This document shows, one piece after another, positions 9,934-18,930 of a stretch of 64,000 nucleotides of DNA. How positions within the stretch are numbered: the first letter of the stretch is position 1; each line of letters starts with the position of its first letter. Origin of the DNA: Erythrobacter oryzae (GTDB lineage Bacteria; Pseudomonadota; Alphaproteobacteria; Sphingomonadales; Sphingomonadaceae); the NCBI RefSeq assembly GCF_030271515.1, contig NZ_JASCXI010000004.1:248001-312000 (forward strand), in the 5' to 3' direction. The notes under the pieces are model-generated. The model was not told the DNA's origin, did no database searches, and was given only the letters and a program-made list of their open reading frames with translations. The position numbers and the translations under genes were made by a program.

Positions 9934-11367
9934 ATGTTACGTTTCAAATACTTTATTGCGTTTTCCGCACTCGCCATGCTGACCTCCTGCGGGGGCGGCG
10001 GAAGCTCCGGCGGCGGGGGCGGGAGCGGGGGCACCAACGAGACGGTCTCCTTCTCCAGTCCGCGTACCCTCTCCATCACCGAAAGCCGCGGCACCAGCGA
10101 AACCCGCGTGTTGCTCGACATCAGCGCCAGTTCGTCGCGCGGCTCCGGGATCACCTACACGATCGAGCCGGGCAAGGACTCGGCGCTTTTCTCTTTCCTC
10201 GCCACGGGACGCCCCGCCTCGCTGATCCTCAACAATGCGGTGAGCTTCGAAACCCCGCGTGATGCGGATCGCAACAATGTCTACGAGATCGACGTGCGCG
10301 CCTCGAGCGCGACCGGGGCGAGCGCCACCCAGTCGATCCTGATCACCGTCACCAACACGTCCGAGGGGCTGGTGGTCCGCACGCTCACCACGCTGAGCAA
10401 CGCCGCCAACGCCCGGATCAACCACTTGCCTTCCACCAATGAATTGCTGGTGGTTTCGGCGAGCGGGAACATCCAGCGGATTTCGGCCCAGACCGGTGCC
10501 CAGATCGCAAGCGCGCAGATGCCGCTAGCGGCCGGGGGCACGGTCCTCGACATCGCCGCAGACAACCTCGCTTTCCGGGGCGGCGCGTTTTTCGTGCTCG
10601 CCCGCGAGGGGACGCTGCTTTCGCTGCTCTATGTTGACGCCGCCAGCGGGGCGCGCCGCACGCTGTGGAGCGCGACGCTTTCGGCCGACGTGGTCGCCTC
10701 GCTCGGGATGTTCGGCTCGGACGTGCTGCTGGCGATCGGCGATGCCGGGGATCGCAACGCGGCGCAGAATCCCGCCGACCTGCGTGGCAATGTCATCCGC
10801 ATGCAGACGCTGGGCCTTTTCGCTGATCCGTCGAGCATCACGGTCACGCCGGTGACAGTCGGCACGGGCCTGCGCGCGCCGCTTTTCTCGCCCGACCGCG
10901 AAGTGCGCGACTGGGTGATGGACCGGGGCGAGCGCTTCAACGAACTGAACCAGCCCAATTTCCCGCCCGTCTCCGGCCTTCCCAACTACGAATGGCCGAT
11001 CCGCGACGGACTGGTCGATGGCCCCGGTTTCTCGGGAACGGTGACCGGCGGGCGCGCAACGCCGCGCACGGTGCAGGAGATCGGCCTGAACAATGCCGGA
11101 CGCTGGATCGCGGCGGCCGAGAGCTTTCAGGCGGATGGCTGGCGGGGCGTGTGGATCTTTGCCGACGATCGCGGCAATCTGTGGACGTGGGATCGCTTGG
11201 CCGACGCGCCCTTCGAACTGCGCAACCTCGATTTCGGCCTGACCGACGTTGGCCCGGCGCGGTCCTTCGTGGCGATGGATCAGGGAAACACCGCCACCAA
11301 CGGGATCGCGCCGATCTTCATGCTCCGCGCCGACGGAGCCCTGCTGGTCGCCGAGGTCCAGCCTTGA
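9934..11367 (+). CDS. Lipoprotein with cadherin-like segment and beta-propeller-like region
   Basis: The 477-residue product begins MLRFKYFIAFSALAMLTSC, a lipoprotein signal with Cys19, followed by a Gly/Ser linker. Residues about 35-145 look like a cadherin-type repeat (DADRNNVYEIDVRAS, TQSILITVTNTSEG). The rest is rich in short beta segments and includes SPDREVRDWVMDRGERFNELN and PNYEWPIRDGLVDGPGF, which recall glucose/sorbosone dehydrogenase propellers. I see no complete cofactor site, so enzymatic activity is only a possibility. The start ATG at 9934 gives the signal peptide; an in-frame ATG at 9898 would hide it. Confidence 0.75.
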   Translation: MLRFKYFIAFSALAMLTSCGGGGSSGGGGGSGGTNETVSFSSPRTLSITESRGTSETRVLLDISASSSRGSGITYTIEPGKDSALFSFLATGRPASLILNNAVSFETPRDADRNNVYEIDVRASSATGASATQSILITVTNTSEGLVVRTLTTLSNAANARINHLPSTNELLVVSASGNIQRISAQTGAQIASAQMPLAAGGTVLDIAADNLAFRGGAFFVLAREGTLLSLLYVDAASGARRTLWSATLSADVVASLGMFGSDVLLAIGDAGDRNAAQNPADLRGNVIRMQTLGLFADPSSITVTPVTVGTGLRAPLFSPDREVRDWVMDRGERFNELNQPNFPPVSGLPNYEWPIRDGLVDGPGFSGTVTGGRATPRTVQEIGLNNAGRWIAAAESFQADGWRGVWIFADDRGNLWTWDRLADAPFELRNLDFGLTDVGPARSFVAMDQGNTATNGIAPIFMLRADGALLVAEVQP

Positions 11368-11372
11368 GATGC

Positions 11373-11402
11373 GGCGGGCGCGGCGCAAGAGCCGCGCCCG
11401 CC
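11373..11402 (+). terminator. 12-bp stem-loop after the propeller lipoprotein
   Basis: GGCGGGCGCGGC pairs perfectly with GCCGCGCCCGCC around a six-base loop, starting six bases after the stop at 11367. No T-tract follows, so it may act as a 3' end-protecting hairpin or a weak terminator. Confidence 0.55.
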
Positions 11403-11503
11403 TCACCGTCACCTGCGGCCCGCAGCAGGACCGGGGATGTCCACGCCGCTTGACCGGTGCAAAGCTTGAACCGGAGTCGCAAGCCTGCCACTCCCCTTGC
11501 CCC

Positions 11504-13012
11504 ATGAACGCCCGATTCCTTGGCTTGCTGGCCGCCGCCAGCGCCCTCGCCCTCACCGCCGCCCCCGCCATCGCACAGGACGCGCCCAAGCCCGAGGCCG
11601 CCACCAAATCCGCGCCCGAGGCACAGGTGCGCAGCCGCGATCTCGCCGGCACTTTCGGCGGGCAGCGCATCGCCTACAAGGCGACCATCGCCGACACGGT
11701 CCTTACCGATGAGGCGGGCAAGGCCGAGGCGGTGATCGTCACCACGTCATACGTGAAGACCCCGGCCGACCCCAACCGGCCTGTCTTCTTCCTCTACAAC
11801 GGCGGGCCGGGCTCGGGCTCGGTGTGGCTCCAGATGGGTGCCTTCGGGCCCAAGCGCGTTGCGATCCCTTCGGACGCGAAGGACGACGGCGCGCCGCCCT
11901 ATCCGCTGCTCGACAATCCCGACAGCCTGCTCGATGTCGCCGACCTCGTGTTCATCGACCCGCCGGGGACGGGGTTCAGCTATCTGACGCCCGGCACCGA
12001 TCCCAAGAAATACTACGGCCTCAGGCAGGACGCGCGCGCTGTGGCGCAGGTGATCCGGCGCTGGATCAACGACAATGGCCGCTGGTCGAGCCCCAAGTTC
12101 CTCGGCGGGGAGAGCTACGGCACAAGCCGCACCGCGATGGTGGTGGATGAACTGGAAGGCTCGACCTACAACGACGTCGGCCTCAATGGGCTGGTGCTGA
12201 TCTCGACCATCCTCGACTTCGCGGGCCGCGAGCCGACGCCGGGGAACGAGCTGGCCTATATCGTCACCCTGCCCAACATGGCGGCGGCGGCATATTATCA
12301 CGGCAAGGTCGAGGCCCCTTCGGTCGAGGCGATCGTCGCCGAGGCGCGCAAGTTCGCCATCGGGCCTTTCGCCACTGCGCTGCTCAAGGGCGAGGAGCTG
12401 CCCGCCGACGAACGCGCGGCGGTGCGGAAGGAACTCTCGCGGCTCACCGGCCTCAGCGAAACCTATCTCGAGTCTGCCAACCTGCGCGTCACCGACCAGC
12501 GCTTCTACAAGGAGCTTCTGCGCGACCGGGGGCTGACCATCGGCAGACTCGATGCGCGCTACACCGGCACGGACTACGACAATGCCGGCGAGACGCCCGA
12601 CGACGATCCGAGCTTCTACGGCATCGACGCAGGCTACACCGCCGCGATCAACAGCTGGGCGCGCGAGACTTTGGGCTACCGGACAGACCGCGAGTATCAG
12701 GCCATCGGTCGCGAGCCGGGGCGCAATTGGGACTGGTCGCTGGGCGGCGGCGGGCGCGGGGCCTATCTCAACATCGCTCCGCTGATCGGGCAGGCGATGC
12801 GGCAGAACAGCCAGCTGCGGCTGTTTAACGCGCAGGGCTATTACGACTTCGCCACGCCATTCTTCGGGGCGGAATATTCGCTCAAGCGCTCGGGCATTCC
12901 GCAGGACCGGATCACGTGGAAACATTACGGCGCCGGGCACATGATGTATGTCCGCGACGAGGACCGCGCGAAGCTCGCCGCCGACATCCGCGCCTTCATC
13001 CGCGACCGATGA
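11504..13012 (+). CDS. Secreted S10-family serine carboxypeptidase
   Basis: The 502-residue protein has a Sec signal peptide (MNARFLGLLAAASALALTAAPAIAQ) and the S10 fold. FFLYNGGPGSGS is the oxyanion region, Ser204 lies in GGESYGTSR, Asp448 in YYDFATPFFG and His479 in YGAGHMMY. It should be a periplasmic or outer-surface serine carboxypeptidase-type hydrolase. The ATG at 11504 was chosen because it starts the signal peptide. Its stop overlaps the start of the next lipoprotein gene by ATGA, so the two are coupled. Confidence 0.92.
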   Translation: MNARFLGLLAAASALALTAAPAIAQDAPKPEAATKSAPEAQVRSRDLAGTFGGQRIAYKATIADTVLTDEAGKAEAVIVTTSYVKTPADPNRPVFFLYNGGPGSGSVWLQMGAFGPKRVAIPSDAKDDGAPPYPLLDNPDSLLDVADLVFIDPPGTGFSYLTPGTDPKKYYGLRQDARAVAQVIRRWINDNGRWSSPKFLGGESYGTSRTAMVVDELEGSTYNDVGLNGLVLISTILDFAGREPTPGNELAYIVTLPNMAAAAYYHGKVEAPSVEAIVAEARKFAIGPFATALLKGEELPADERAAVRKELSRLTGLSETYLESANLRVTDQRFYKELLRDRGLTIGRLDARYTGTDYDNAGETPDDDPSFYGIDAGYTAAINSWARETLGYRTDREYQAIGREPGRNWDWSLGGGGRGAYLNIAPLIGQAMRQNSQLRLFNAQGYYDFATPFFGAEYSLKRSGIPQDRITWKHYGAGHMMYVRDEDRAKLAADIRAFIRDR

Positions 13013-13611
13013 GGGGGCCGCTCGCGCTTGCAGCGCTCGCGGGGCTGGCGGTATTGGCGGGGTGCAAGCCGCCGCCGACCGACAGCGCCGCTGCCCGGGT
13101 CTCGCTGATCGCGCCGGCCGAGGGGCCGTCCGAGCCGATCGCCTCGCCCGATGTGACGGGGGCGGTGTGGGCGAGCACCGGCAATCCCCTGCGCCTCGTC
13201 TACGGCATTCCGGGGCAGCCGGTGCTGCTGGCGCTCGAATGCCTCGATCCCAAGGGCCCCGAGGCGCGGTTGAGGATCACCCGCCACGCCCCTGCCGACC
13301 CGGGCGCGAGCGCTATCCTTGCGCTGATCGGCAACGGCTATATCGGGCGCTTTCCGGTCGATGCGGCGAGCCGCAAGGGCCAGCGCGTGTGGAAGGGCGA
13401 GGCTGCGGCGCTCACGCCAGAGTGGGACGCGCTGAAGCCCGAGCGCGAGGCGACGGTGACGGTGCCGGGCGCAGGGCTCCTGAAGCTCAACCCCAGCCCG
13501 CTGCCGATGGCGCTGGTCGATGCGTGCCGGGCGAGCCCTACTGCTGCCCCGCCGCCGCTTGCTCCAGCAGATCCGGGGTCAATACCTGCGGCAGCTGACG
13601 CGGCGCGCTAG
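13009..13611 (+). CDS. Small lipoprotein of unknown function
   Basis: The 200-residue product has a lipoprotein signal (MRGPLALAALAGLAVLAGCK, lipobox L-A-G-C). The mature part is about 180 residues with no family I recognise. It is Pro/Ala-rich at both ends and has a beta-rich centre (PLRLVYGIPGQPVLLALECL). The start overlaps the S10 peptidase stop (ATGA), which suggests joint production and export. Its last 74 bases overlap the 3' end of the convergent DsbD-like gene. Confidence 0.75.
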   Translation: MRGPLALAALAGLAVLAGCKPPPTDSAAARVSLIAPAEGPSEPIASPDVTGAVWASTGNPLRLVYGIPGQPVLLALECLDPKGPEARLRITRHAPADPGASAILALIGNGYIGRFPVDAASRKGQRVWKGEAAALTPEWDALKPEREATVTVPGAGLLKLNPSPLPMALVDACRASPTAAPPPLAPADPGSIPAAADAAR

Positions 13612-15637
13612 CTCCCGGCGCATACCACAGGTAGAGCGGCACGCCCGCCGCGCCCTGCCCGGTCAGGAACTGCGTGATCGCCGCATCGCGCCGCGTCCAG
13701 TCGCCGACGATGGTGACCACGCCCGCCTTCTCGAACGCCGCGCGGGTGCTCTCGCGCTCGATGGAACTCGCCTCGTTGACCTTGCAGGTGACGCACCAGT
13801 CGGCGGTGAAATAGAGGAACACGGGCTTGCCGGACGCGCGCGCTTCGGCCAGCGCCTGTTCGCTGAAGGCGCGGCCCGCAAGGATGCTCTCGTGCGCCTT
13901 CTGTGCCTTGGCCGCGTAGACATTGGGGAGCGCGATCAGGGCAAAGGCGAGGAAGGGCGCGGCGACCAGCGCGAAGGCGGGCCACGCCATCTTGCCCGAG
14001 CGCTGGAGCTTGCCGACCACGAACAGCGCCACGAGCACGCCGAACACCAGCACCAGCGCCACCACGCCGAAGCCGCGCCCGCCCAATTGCACCGTCAGCC
14101 ACACCAGCGCCAGCGCGGTGAGGCCCATCGGGATCGCCATGATCCGGCGGAAGCGCTCCATCCACGCGCCGGGCCTGGGGAGCATCCGCCGCAGGGGCGG
14201 CACAAAGCCGAGCAAGAGGAACGGCAGCGCCAGTCCCAGCCCCAGCAAGGCGAACAGCAGCAGCGCCTGCGGCACCGGCAGCAGCAGCGCCGCGCCCAGC
14301 GCCGCCGCCATGAAGGGCCCGGTGCACGGCGTCGCCACGAAGGCGGCCAGCAAGCCCGTCGCGAAGGCACCGGTCTTCTCGCCGCCCATGCTGACGCTGA
14401 TCGCGGGCAGTTCGAACAGCCCCGCGAAATTCGCCGTGATCGCGGCGGCGAGCACCAGCAGGCCCACGACCACGCCCGGCTGCTGCAACTGGAACGCCCA
14501 GCCGACCTGCTCGCCCGCCGCACGCAAGGCCAGCAGGCCCGCGCCAAGACCAATGCAGGCGAGCACCACACCTGCGGTATAGGCGAGGCCCTCGCTGCGC
14601 GCCTTGGCCTCGCTTTCGCCGGCGCGGGCGAGCGCGATCGCCTTCAGGCTCAGGATCGGGAAGACGCAGGGCATGATGTTGAGGAGGAGCCCCCCCAGCA
14701 GCGCCCCCAGCACCAGCGTCCACCACGGCGGCGCGGTGGCATTCTTCGGCCCCGCCACCAGCTCGCCCCCGGTCGGCACTTCGCCCAGATCGGCCTTGAA
14801 CACGAAGCCGCCCGCATCCTTGTCGCCAAAGGCGAGGATGCCCGACAAAGCCTCGGCCTTGCGGGTGCCGAAATCGTCGAGCGGGATCTCGGCGATCAGC
14901 AGGTCGCCCTTGCGGCGGAAGGTCTGCGGGGCGGCATGGGCAACCAGCCGCTGGTTGCCGACGAAGACGTAAGGATCGGCGAGCGCCATGCTCTCGGGGA
15001 GCGGAATCGCGATGCGCAGGGTCTTGCCGGTGATCGCGAAGCGCGCCCGCGCGTCGAGCGGCGGGGCTATCCCGGCGCGCCATGAGGCAAAATCGCCGCC
15101 CGGCACCGCGGTCAGATCGGCGTGCTGCGGCACGCAGACGTCCGAACAGGCGAGGTAATCGACCGAGCCCTTCACCGGCCCGGCAAAGCCCTTGACGCTC
15201 GGCCCCGGGATTACCGGCACGAGGATCGTGTAGGGCCCCTCGTAGATGTGGTTCATCAGCCCCGAGAGCACCAGCCGGTGCGGCACCGGATAGCGCGCCT
15301 CGCCCACCTCCCAGTCGGGCGGCAGGTCGAGCGCGAGGGTCATCCCCGCCCCCGCATCGCCGGGGTTCGACCAGTATCCGTGCCATTCGGGCGCGCTGGG
15401 GGTGAAATGCAGCGCTAGCAGCCATTCCTTGCCCTCGACCGGGCGGCCCTCGGCGTGGAGCGTCACCGGGATCTCGTCCGACCCGATCAGCAGGCCCTGC
15501 CCCGCGGGCGCAGCGGGCGGCGGCGGCGCGCTCCTTTGCGCCAGCGCTGGCACGGCAAGCAGCACGCTTGCGACAAGCGCAAGCACCCATGCAGCGAATT
15601 GTCGGGTGACGGTGGGGAAGATTCTTGCGCGGTGCAC
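13538..15637 (-). CDS. DsbD-like membrane thiol:disulfide reductase
   Basis: The 699-residue protein has a signal peptide (TVTRQFAAWVLALVASVLLAVPALA) and an N-terminal DsbD-alpha-like domain with the cysteines CSDVCVPQ. A CcdA/DsbD-type membrane core follows, holding the conserved NIMPCVFPILSLKA and ATPCTGPF cysteines. A C-terminal thioredoxin-like domain carries WCVTC. It should pass electrons from the cytoplasm to periplasmic thiols. I chose the GTG at 15635-15637 because AGAGGG lies eight bases upstream and because the longer frame from 15697 runs into the divergent UbiH-like gene. The 3' end overlaps the convergent lipoprotein gene by 74 bases. Confidence 0.9.
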   Translation of the reverse strand: MHRARIFPTVTRQFAAWVLALVASVLLAVPALAQRSAPPPPAAPAGQGLLIGSDEIPVTLHAEGRPVEGKEWLLALHFTPSAPEWHGYWSNPGDAGAGMTLALDLPPDWEVGEARYPVPHRLVLSGLMNHIYEGPYTILVPVIPGPSVKGFAGPVKGSVDYLACSDVCVPQHADLTAVPGGDFASWRAGIAPPLDARARFAITGKTLRIAIPLPESMALADPYVFVGNQRLVAHAAPQTFRRKGDLLIAEIPLDDFGTRKAEALSGILAFGDKDAGGFVFKADLGEVPTGGELVAGPKNATAPPWWTLVLGALLGGLLLNIMPCVFPILSLKAIALARAGESEAKARSEGLAYTAGVVLACIGLGAGLLALRAAGEQVGWAFQLQQPGVVVGLLVLAAAITANFAGLFELPAISVSMGGEKTGAFATGLLAAFVATPCTGPFMAAALGAALLLPVPQALLLFALLGLGLALPFLLLGFVPPLRRMLPRPGAWMERFRRIMAIPMGLTALALVWLTVQLGGRGFGVVALVLVFGVLVALFVVGKLQRSGKMAWPAFALVAAPFLAFALIALPNVYAAKAQKAHESILAGRAFSEQALAEARASGKPVFLYFTADWCVTCKVNEASSIERESTRAAFEKAGVVTIVGDWTRRDAAITQFLTGQGAAGVPLYLWYAPGASAPRQLPQVLTPDLLEQAAAGQQ

Positions 15638-15687
15638 GGGCAACCCTCTAGGCTTGGCAGGCCCTATTCGCAATCGGAGCCGCCAAG

Positions 15688-16914
15688 GTGACAGCAAGAT
15701 CAGACAATACCCGCGACCTCGTCATCCTCGGCGGCGGCCTCGTGGGCATGACGCTGGCGCTGGCGGCGGCGAAGAAGGGCCTCTCCAGCCACGTGATCGA
15801 CCGCGCCGATCCGGCCGAGCTCACCGCCGAAGGCTTCGACGACCGCGCCACCGCGATCTCGACCGCGAGCTGGCACCTGTTCGAGAATATCGGGATCGCG
15901 GAAGGCCTCGAGCAGTTCGCCTGCGACATCGCCAGCATCGCCGTGACCGACCAGCAGAAGCCCGGCCGCCTCGATTTCGTCCCCGGCGAGGGCGACGGCA
16001 CCTTGGGCCGCATGTTCCCCAATCGCCGCCTGCGCCTCGCCTTGTTCGAGGCGGCGGCGAAGGAGCCGCTGATCGAATGGACCCCGCTCGCCACGGTGGT
16101 CGAGCGCCAGCGCTCCGAATATGGCGTTGCCGCGGTGCTTTCCGACGGACGCAAGTTCAAGGGGCGGTTGATGGTCGCCGCCGAGGGCCGCCAGTCGCCC
16201 ACCCGCGACGCGGCGGGCATTTCGATCGCCAAGTGGGACTACAAGCACCGCGCGATCATCTGCGGGCTCACCCATGAAAAGCCGCACGGCAATGTCGCTT
16301 GGGAGATTTTCTACCCCGCCGGGCCCTTCGCGCTGCTGCCCCTGAACGACGATGCCGACGGCACCCACCGCTGCTCGCTGGTGTGGACCGTGTCGGAGAG
16401 CGATGCGGCGGGCGTCACCAAGCTCGGCGACCGCGCCTTCCTCGCCGAGGTCGAGAAGCGGATGGGCGGCGTGCTGGGCAAGGTGCTTTCGGTGGGTCAC
16501 CGCTCGAGCTACCCGCTCGGCTTCCACCACACCGCCAAGATCACCGCCGAGCGCCTCGCGCTGATCGGCGACTCGGCGCACGGGATCCACCCCATCGCGG
16601 GGCAGGGTTTGAACCTTGGCCTGCGTGATGTGGGCGCGCTGGTCGAGGTGCTGGCCGATGGCGCGCGGCTGGGGCTCGATCCGGGCGATCCGGAAATCCT
16701 CAAGCGCTACGAGACCTGGCGCGGGCTCGACAGCTTCATGGTGGCGCTGGCGACCGACGGCCTGACCCGGCTGTTCGGCGTCCCCGGCGCCGCGGCGAGC
16801 GCGGTGCGGCGGCTCGGCATGGCGGCGGTGCAGAGGACGCCGATGCTCAAGCAGTTCTTCATGGACGAGGCGCGCGGGGTTTCGGGGGACTTGCCGGAGT
16901 TGTTGCGGGGGTGA
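15688..16914 (+). CDS. UbiH/UbiF-family FAD-dependent hydroxylase
   Basis: The 408-residue protein belongs to the UbiH/UbiF/VisC/COQ6 flavin monooxygenases, which hydroxylate the ubiquinone ring. The dinucleotide site LVILGGGLVGMTLALAAAK lies near the N-terminus, DDRATAIS follows, and the second FAD motif is ALIGDSAHGIHPIAGQGLNLGLRD. Which ring position it hydroxylates cannot be told from sequence. The start is a GTG 50 bases from the divergent dsbD-like start, preceded by GGAG and AAGG. Confidence 0.9.
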   Translation: MTARSDNTRDLVILGGGLVGMTLALAAAKKGLSSHVIDRADPAELTAEGFDDRATAISTASWHLFENIGIAEGLEQFACDIASIAVTDQQKPGRLDFVPGEGDGTLGRMFPNRRLRLALFEAAAKEPLIEWTPLATVVERQRSEYGVAAVLSDGRKFKGRLMVAAEGRQSPTRDAAGISIAKWDYKHRAIICGLTHEKPHGNVAWEIFYPAGPFALLPLNDDADGTHRCSLVWTVSESDAAGVTKLGDRAFLAEVEKRMGGVLGKVLSVGHRSSYPLGFHHTAKITAERLALIGDSAHGIHPIAGQGLNLGLRDVGALVEVLADGARLGLDPGDPEILKRYETWRGLDSFMVALATDGLTRLFGVPGAAASAVRRLGMAAVQRTPMLKQFFMDEARGVSGDLPELLRG

Positions 16915-16959
16915 CGCGCCCTCCGCCTCAAGCAGCGCAGCGATAGGCGAGCAAAAACG

Positions 16960-17094
16960 TCCCTCCCCGTCCCGAAGGGATGGGGAGGTGGCACCGCGTA
17001 GCGGTGACGGAGGGGTAATACGCGGCGCGGGAGGATTACCCCTCCGTCAGCCCTGCGGGCTGCCACCTCCCCATTGCTACACAACGGGGAGGGA
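16960..17094. repeat. Nested palindromic intergenic repeat (sphingomonad type)
   Basis: The element has outer arms TCCCTCCCCGT (16960-16970) and ACGGGGAGGGA (17084-17094). Inner arms TGGGGAGGTGGCA (16981-16993) pair with TGCCACCTCCCCA (17061-17073), and TGACGGAGGGGTAAT (17005-17019) with ATTACCCCTCCGTCA (17035-17049). Two small hairpins, CCGCGTAGCGG and GCCCTGCGGGC, sit between them. This looks like a REP- or MITE-type repeat common in sphingomonad genomes. It fills most of the 349-base gap 16915-17263, which holds no gene I can support. Confidence 0.8.
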
Positions 17095-17263
17095 CTGTAG
17101 GTAAATCAGTGCTTTCCTACACGACCCGGCGCTGACACACTCGCGCCCATGACCCGCGTCGCGCCCCTTCCCTGTCCCGTTCAAGCACGCCTGCGCGGAG
17201 GGCAGGTTTTCCCGTTCTGGACAGTGTCTCATGTGTCTCCAACACGCGCGGAGACGGGCGGCC

Positions 17264-18166
17264 CTACGGCAGCACCAGCGGGCTCACTCCGCGCACCGGA
17301 TTGCCCGCCCCGTCGCGCACCCCGCGCTGGTCGAGCACCGCGGCGGTCTCGATCACTTCCAATGCGTCCATCGCCTTCTTGTAGCGTTCCGCGTCCTGGA
17401 TCCACGCGGCACCCTTGGCCGCGCCGGGCATGCCGCGCACCTCGTCGATCGCGGCCTGGTAGCGGCCCTGCTCGAGCGCCCAGCGCGCGCGTTCGAGGCG
17501 CTTGGTCGGCTGGGGCGAGGGGGTGGTCTCGCGGCGGAACACGAAGAGCTCCTTGAGCTCGCGCTTGAAGGCGCCCCACGAGGGGCCCTCGCTGGTCTCC
17601 TGCAGCTGCGGCCCGAGGCCCTCGAGCCGGGCGACGAGGCTGTCGATCCGCACCGGGTTGCGCGAGAAGTCGATGATGGTGCTGACTGCGTTGGGCCACT
17701 GGTCGCCGAAGCGGATGCGCAGCTGGTCGGCGAGGTAGCCGAGCTCGGCCCCGCGCTCGACCGCGCGGCGGGTGGCGAAGGCGATCAGCAGGCTCTCGGC
17801 GCGCGCGGCATTGCCGGCGGCGGCCTGGGCCTGGAGGTCGAGCCGGGTGAGGCGCTGTTCGGCGGCGGCGAGGCGCTGGTCGATGCCGCCCTGCTGCTCG
17901 GCAACCTGCTCGACCTTGGCGGCGGCGGCAGCGGTGGCGGGCGTCGCGCTGGCGGTGAGTGCGGGGGTGGGCGCGGCGGCGGTGGGCGAAGGCGAGGCGG
18001 CGGCGACGGTGCGCTGGGCACCGCTCCCGGCGAGGTTGTACCACACCACCCAGCCCGCCAACCCCGCGCCGAGCGCGAAGGCGAGGAAGGCGCCCAGCAG
18101 CGCACCGCGCATCGAGCGGGATGCGGGCGGCGGTTCGTGAAACGATGGTTCTGGCTGCGATGCCAT
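17264..18166 (-). CDS. Mic60/mitofilin-like membrane protein (hemCD neighbour)
   Basis: The 300-residue protein has a short Pro-rich cytoplasmic start, one transmembrane helix (ALLGAFLAFALGAGLAGWVVWY), an Ala/Pro/Thr-rich linker and a coiled coil (KVEQVAEQQGGIDQRLAAAE). A helical C-terminal region ends GRYQAAIDEVRGMPGA. This layout, together with its place just after hemD, matches the alphaproteobacterial Mic60/mitofilin homologues that shape intracytoplasmic membranes. The hemY-like gene usually found next is absent here. The ATG at 18164-18166 lies 47 bases from the hemD stop; a longer frame to 18262 would overlap hemD. Confidence 0.75.
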   Translation of the reverse strand: MASQPEPSFHEPPPASRSMRGALLGAFLAFALGAGLAGWVVWYNLAGSGAQRTVAAASPSPTAAAPTPALTASATPATAAAAAKVEQVAEQQGGIDQRLAAAEQRLTRLDLQAQAAAGNAARAESLLIAFATRRAVERGAELGYLADQLRIRFGDQWPNAVSTIIDFSRNPVRIDSLVARLEGLGPQLQETSEGPSWGAFKRELKELFVFRRETTPSPQPTKRLERARWALEQGRYQAAIDEVRGMPGAAKGAAWIQDAERYKKAMDALEVIETAAVLDQRGVRDGAGNPVRGVSPLVLP

Positions 18167-18213
18167 GGCGATCCGTTCTTGCGACCCTGCTCTACTGGCT
18201 CCGGCGCACGCTG

Positions 18214-18930
18214 CTACGGCTGCCGGGGCGGGATGGGGGGAATGGAGCGCGCCTCTCGGCACAAGTCAAATGCCAATTGCAGAAGGGTGCGCTCGTCGGG
18301 GGTGGCAGAGGTGTGGATCGCGGCCCAGCCCTCCCCCGCGGCGGCGGCGATGCGCGGGCCGAGCGCGGCGAGGGTGATGGTCTCGCGGGGCAGGCCAAGG
18401 CGATCCACCTCGGCAGCGAAATGCGCGGCGGTGGCGGCGGAGTGGAGCAGGACCAGCGCTTCGCCCGAGGCCAGCAGCGGCGCGGCAGGGTCGAGCGGCA
18501 GGGGCTCGCTGCGATAGGCGATCACCTCGGCGAAGGTGACGCCCGCGGGCGGCGAAAGCGGCACGTGCTCCTCGCCAGCGATACGCAGCAGGTGGCAGGG
18601 GGCGGAGATGGCGTCGAGCACGCCTTGCAGGCCGCCGCTGCCGGTCAGGGCGACGGTGAACCCGGCTGCGCGGGCGGCGGCCGCGGTCGCCTCGCCGACG
18701 GCGAAGACGGGCTTGGCGGCGAGGCGGGCAAGCTCGGGGCCGCCGTGGAGGATGGCGTTGGCGCTGCCGATCAGCAGCCCGTCGACGCCCGCCGGATCGG
18801 GGCAGTCCCAGGCCAGAGGACGGATCGCCGAGAGCGGCAGGCCGGTGATGGCAAGGCCGAGGTCGCGGGCCTTCCCGAGGGTCGCGGCCAGCCCCGGCTC
18901 GGGGCGCAAGGCGAGGAGGTGAACGCTCAA
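18214..18930 (-). CDS. hemD: Uroporphyrinogen-III synthase
   Basis: The 238-residue product is a divergent HemD, which closes and inverts ring D of hydroxymethylbilane in tetrapyrrole synthesis. Family-like features are the start LLALRPEPG, the SANA segment (LLIGSANAILHGG) and KPVFAVGEATAAAARAAGF. The only start that fits is a TTG at 18928-18930, which overlaps the hemC stop (TTGA), so translation is coupled. HemD is always poorly conserved; position after hemC carries much of the weight. Confidence 0.88.
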   Translation of the reverse strand: MSVHLLALRPEPGLAATLGKARDLGLAITGLPLSAIRPLAWDCPDPAGVDGLLIGSANAILHGGPELARLAAKPVFAVGEATAAAARAAGFTVALTGSGGLQGVLDAISAPCHLLRIAGEEHVPLSPPAGVTFAEVIAYRSEPLPLDPAAPLLASGEALVLLHSAATAAHFAAEVDRLGLPRETITLAALGPRIAAAAGEGWAAIHTSATPDERTLLQLAFDLCREARSIPPIPPRQP

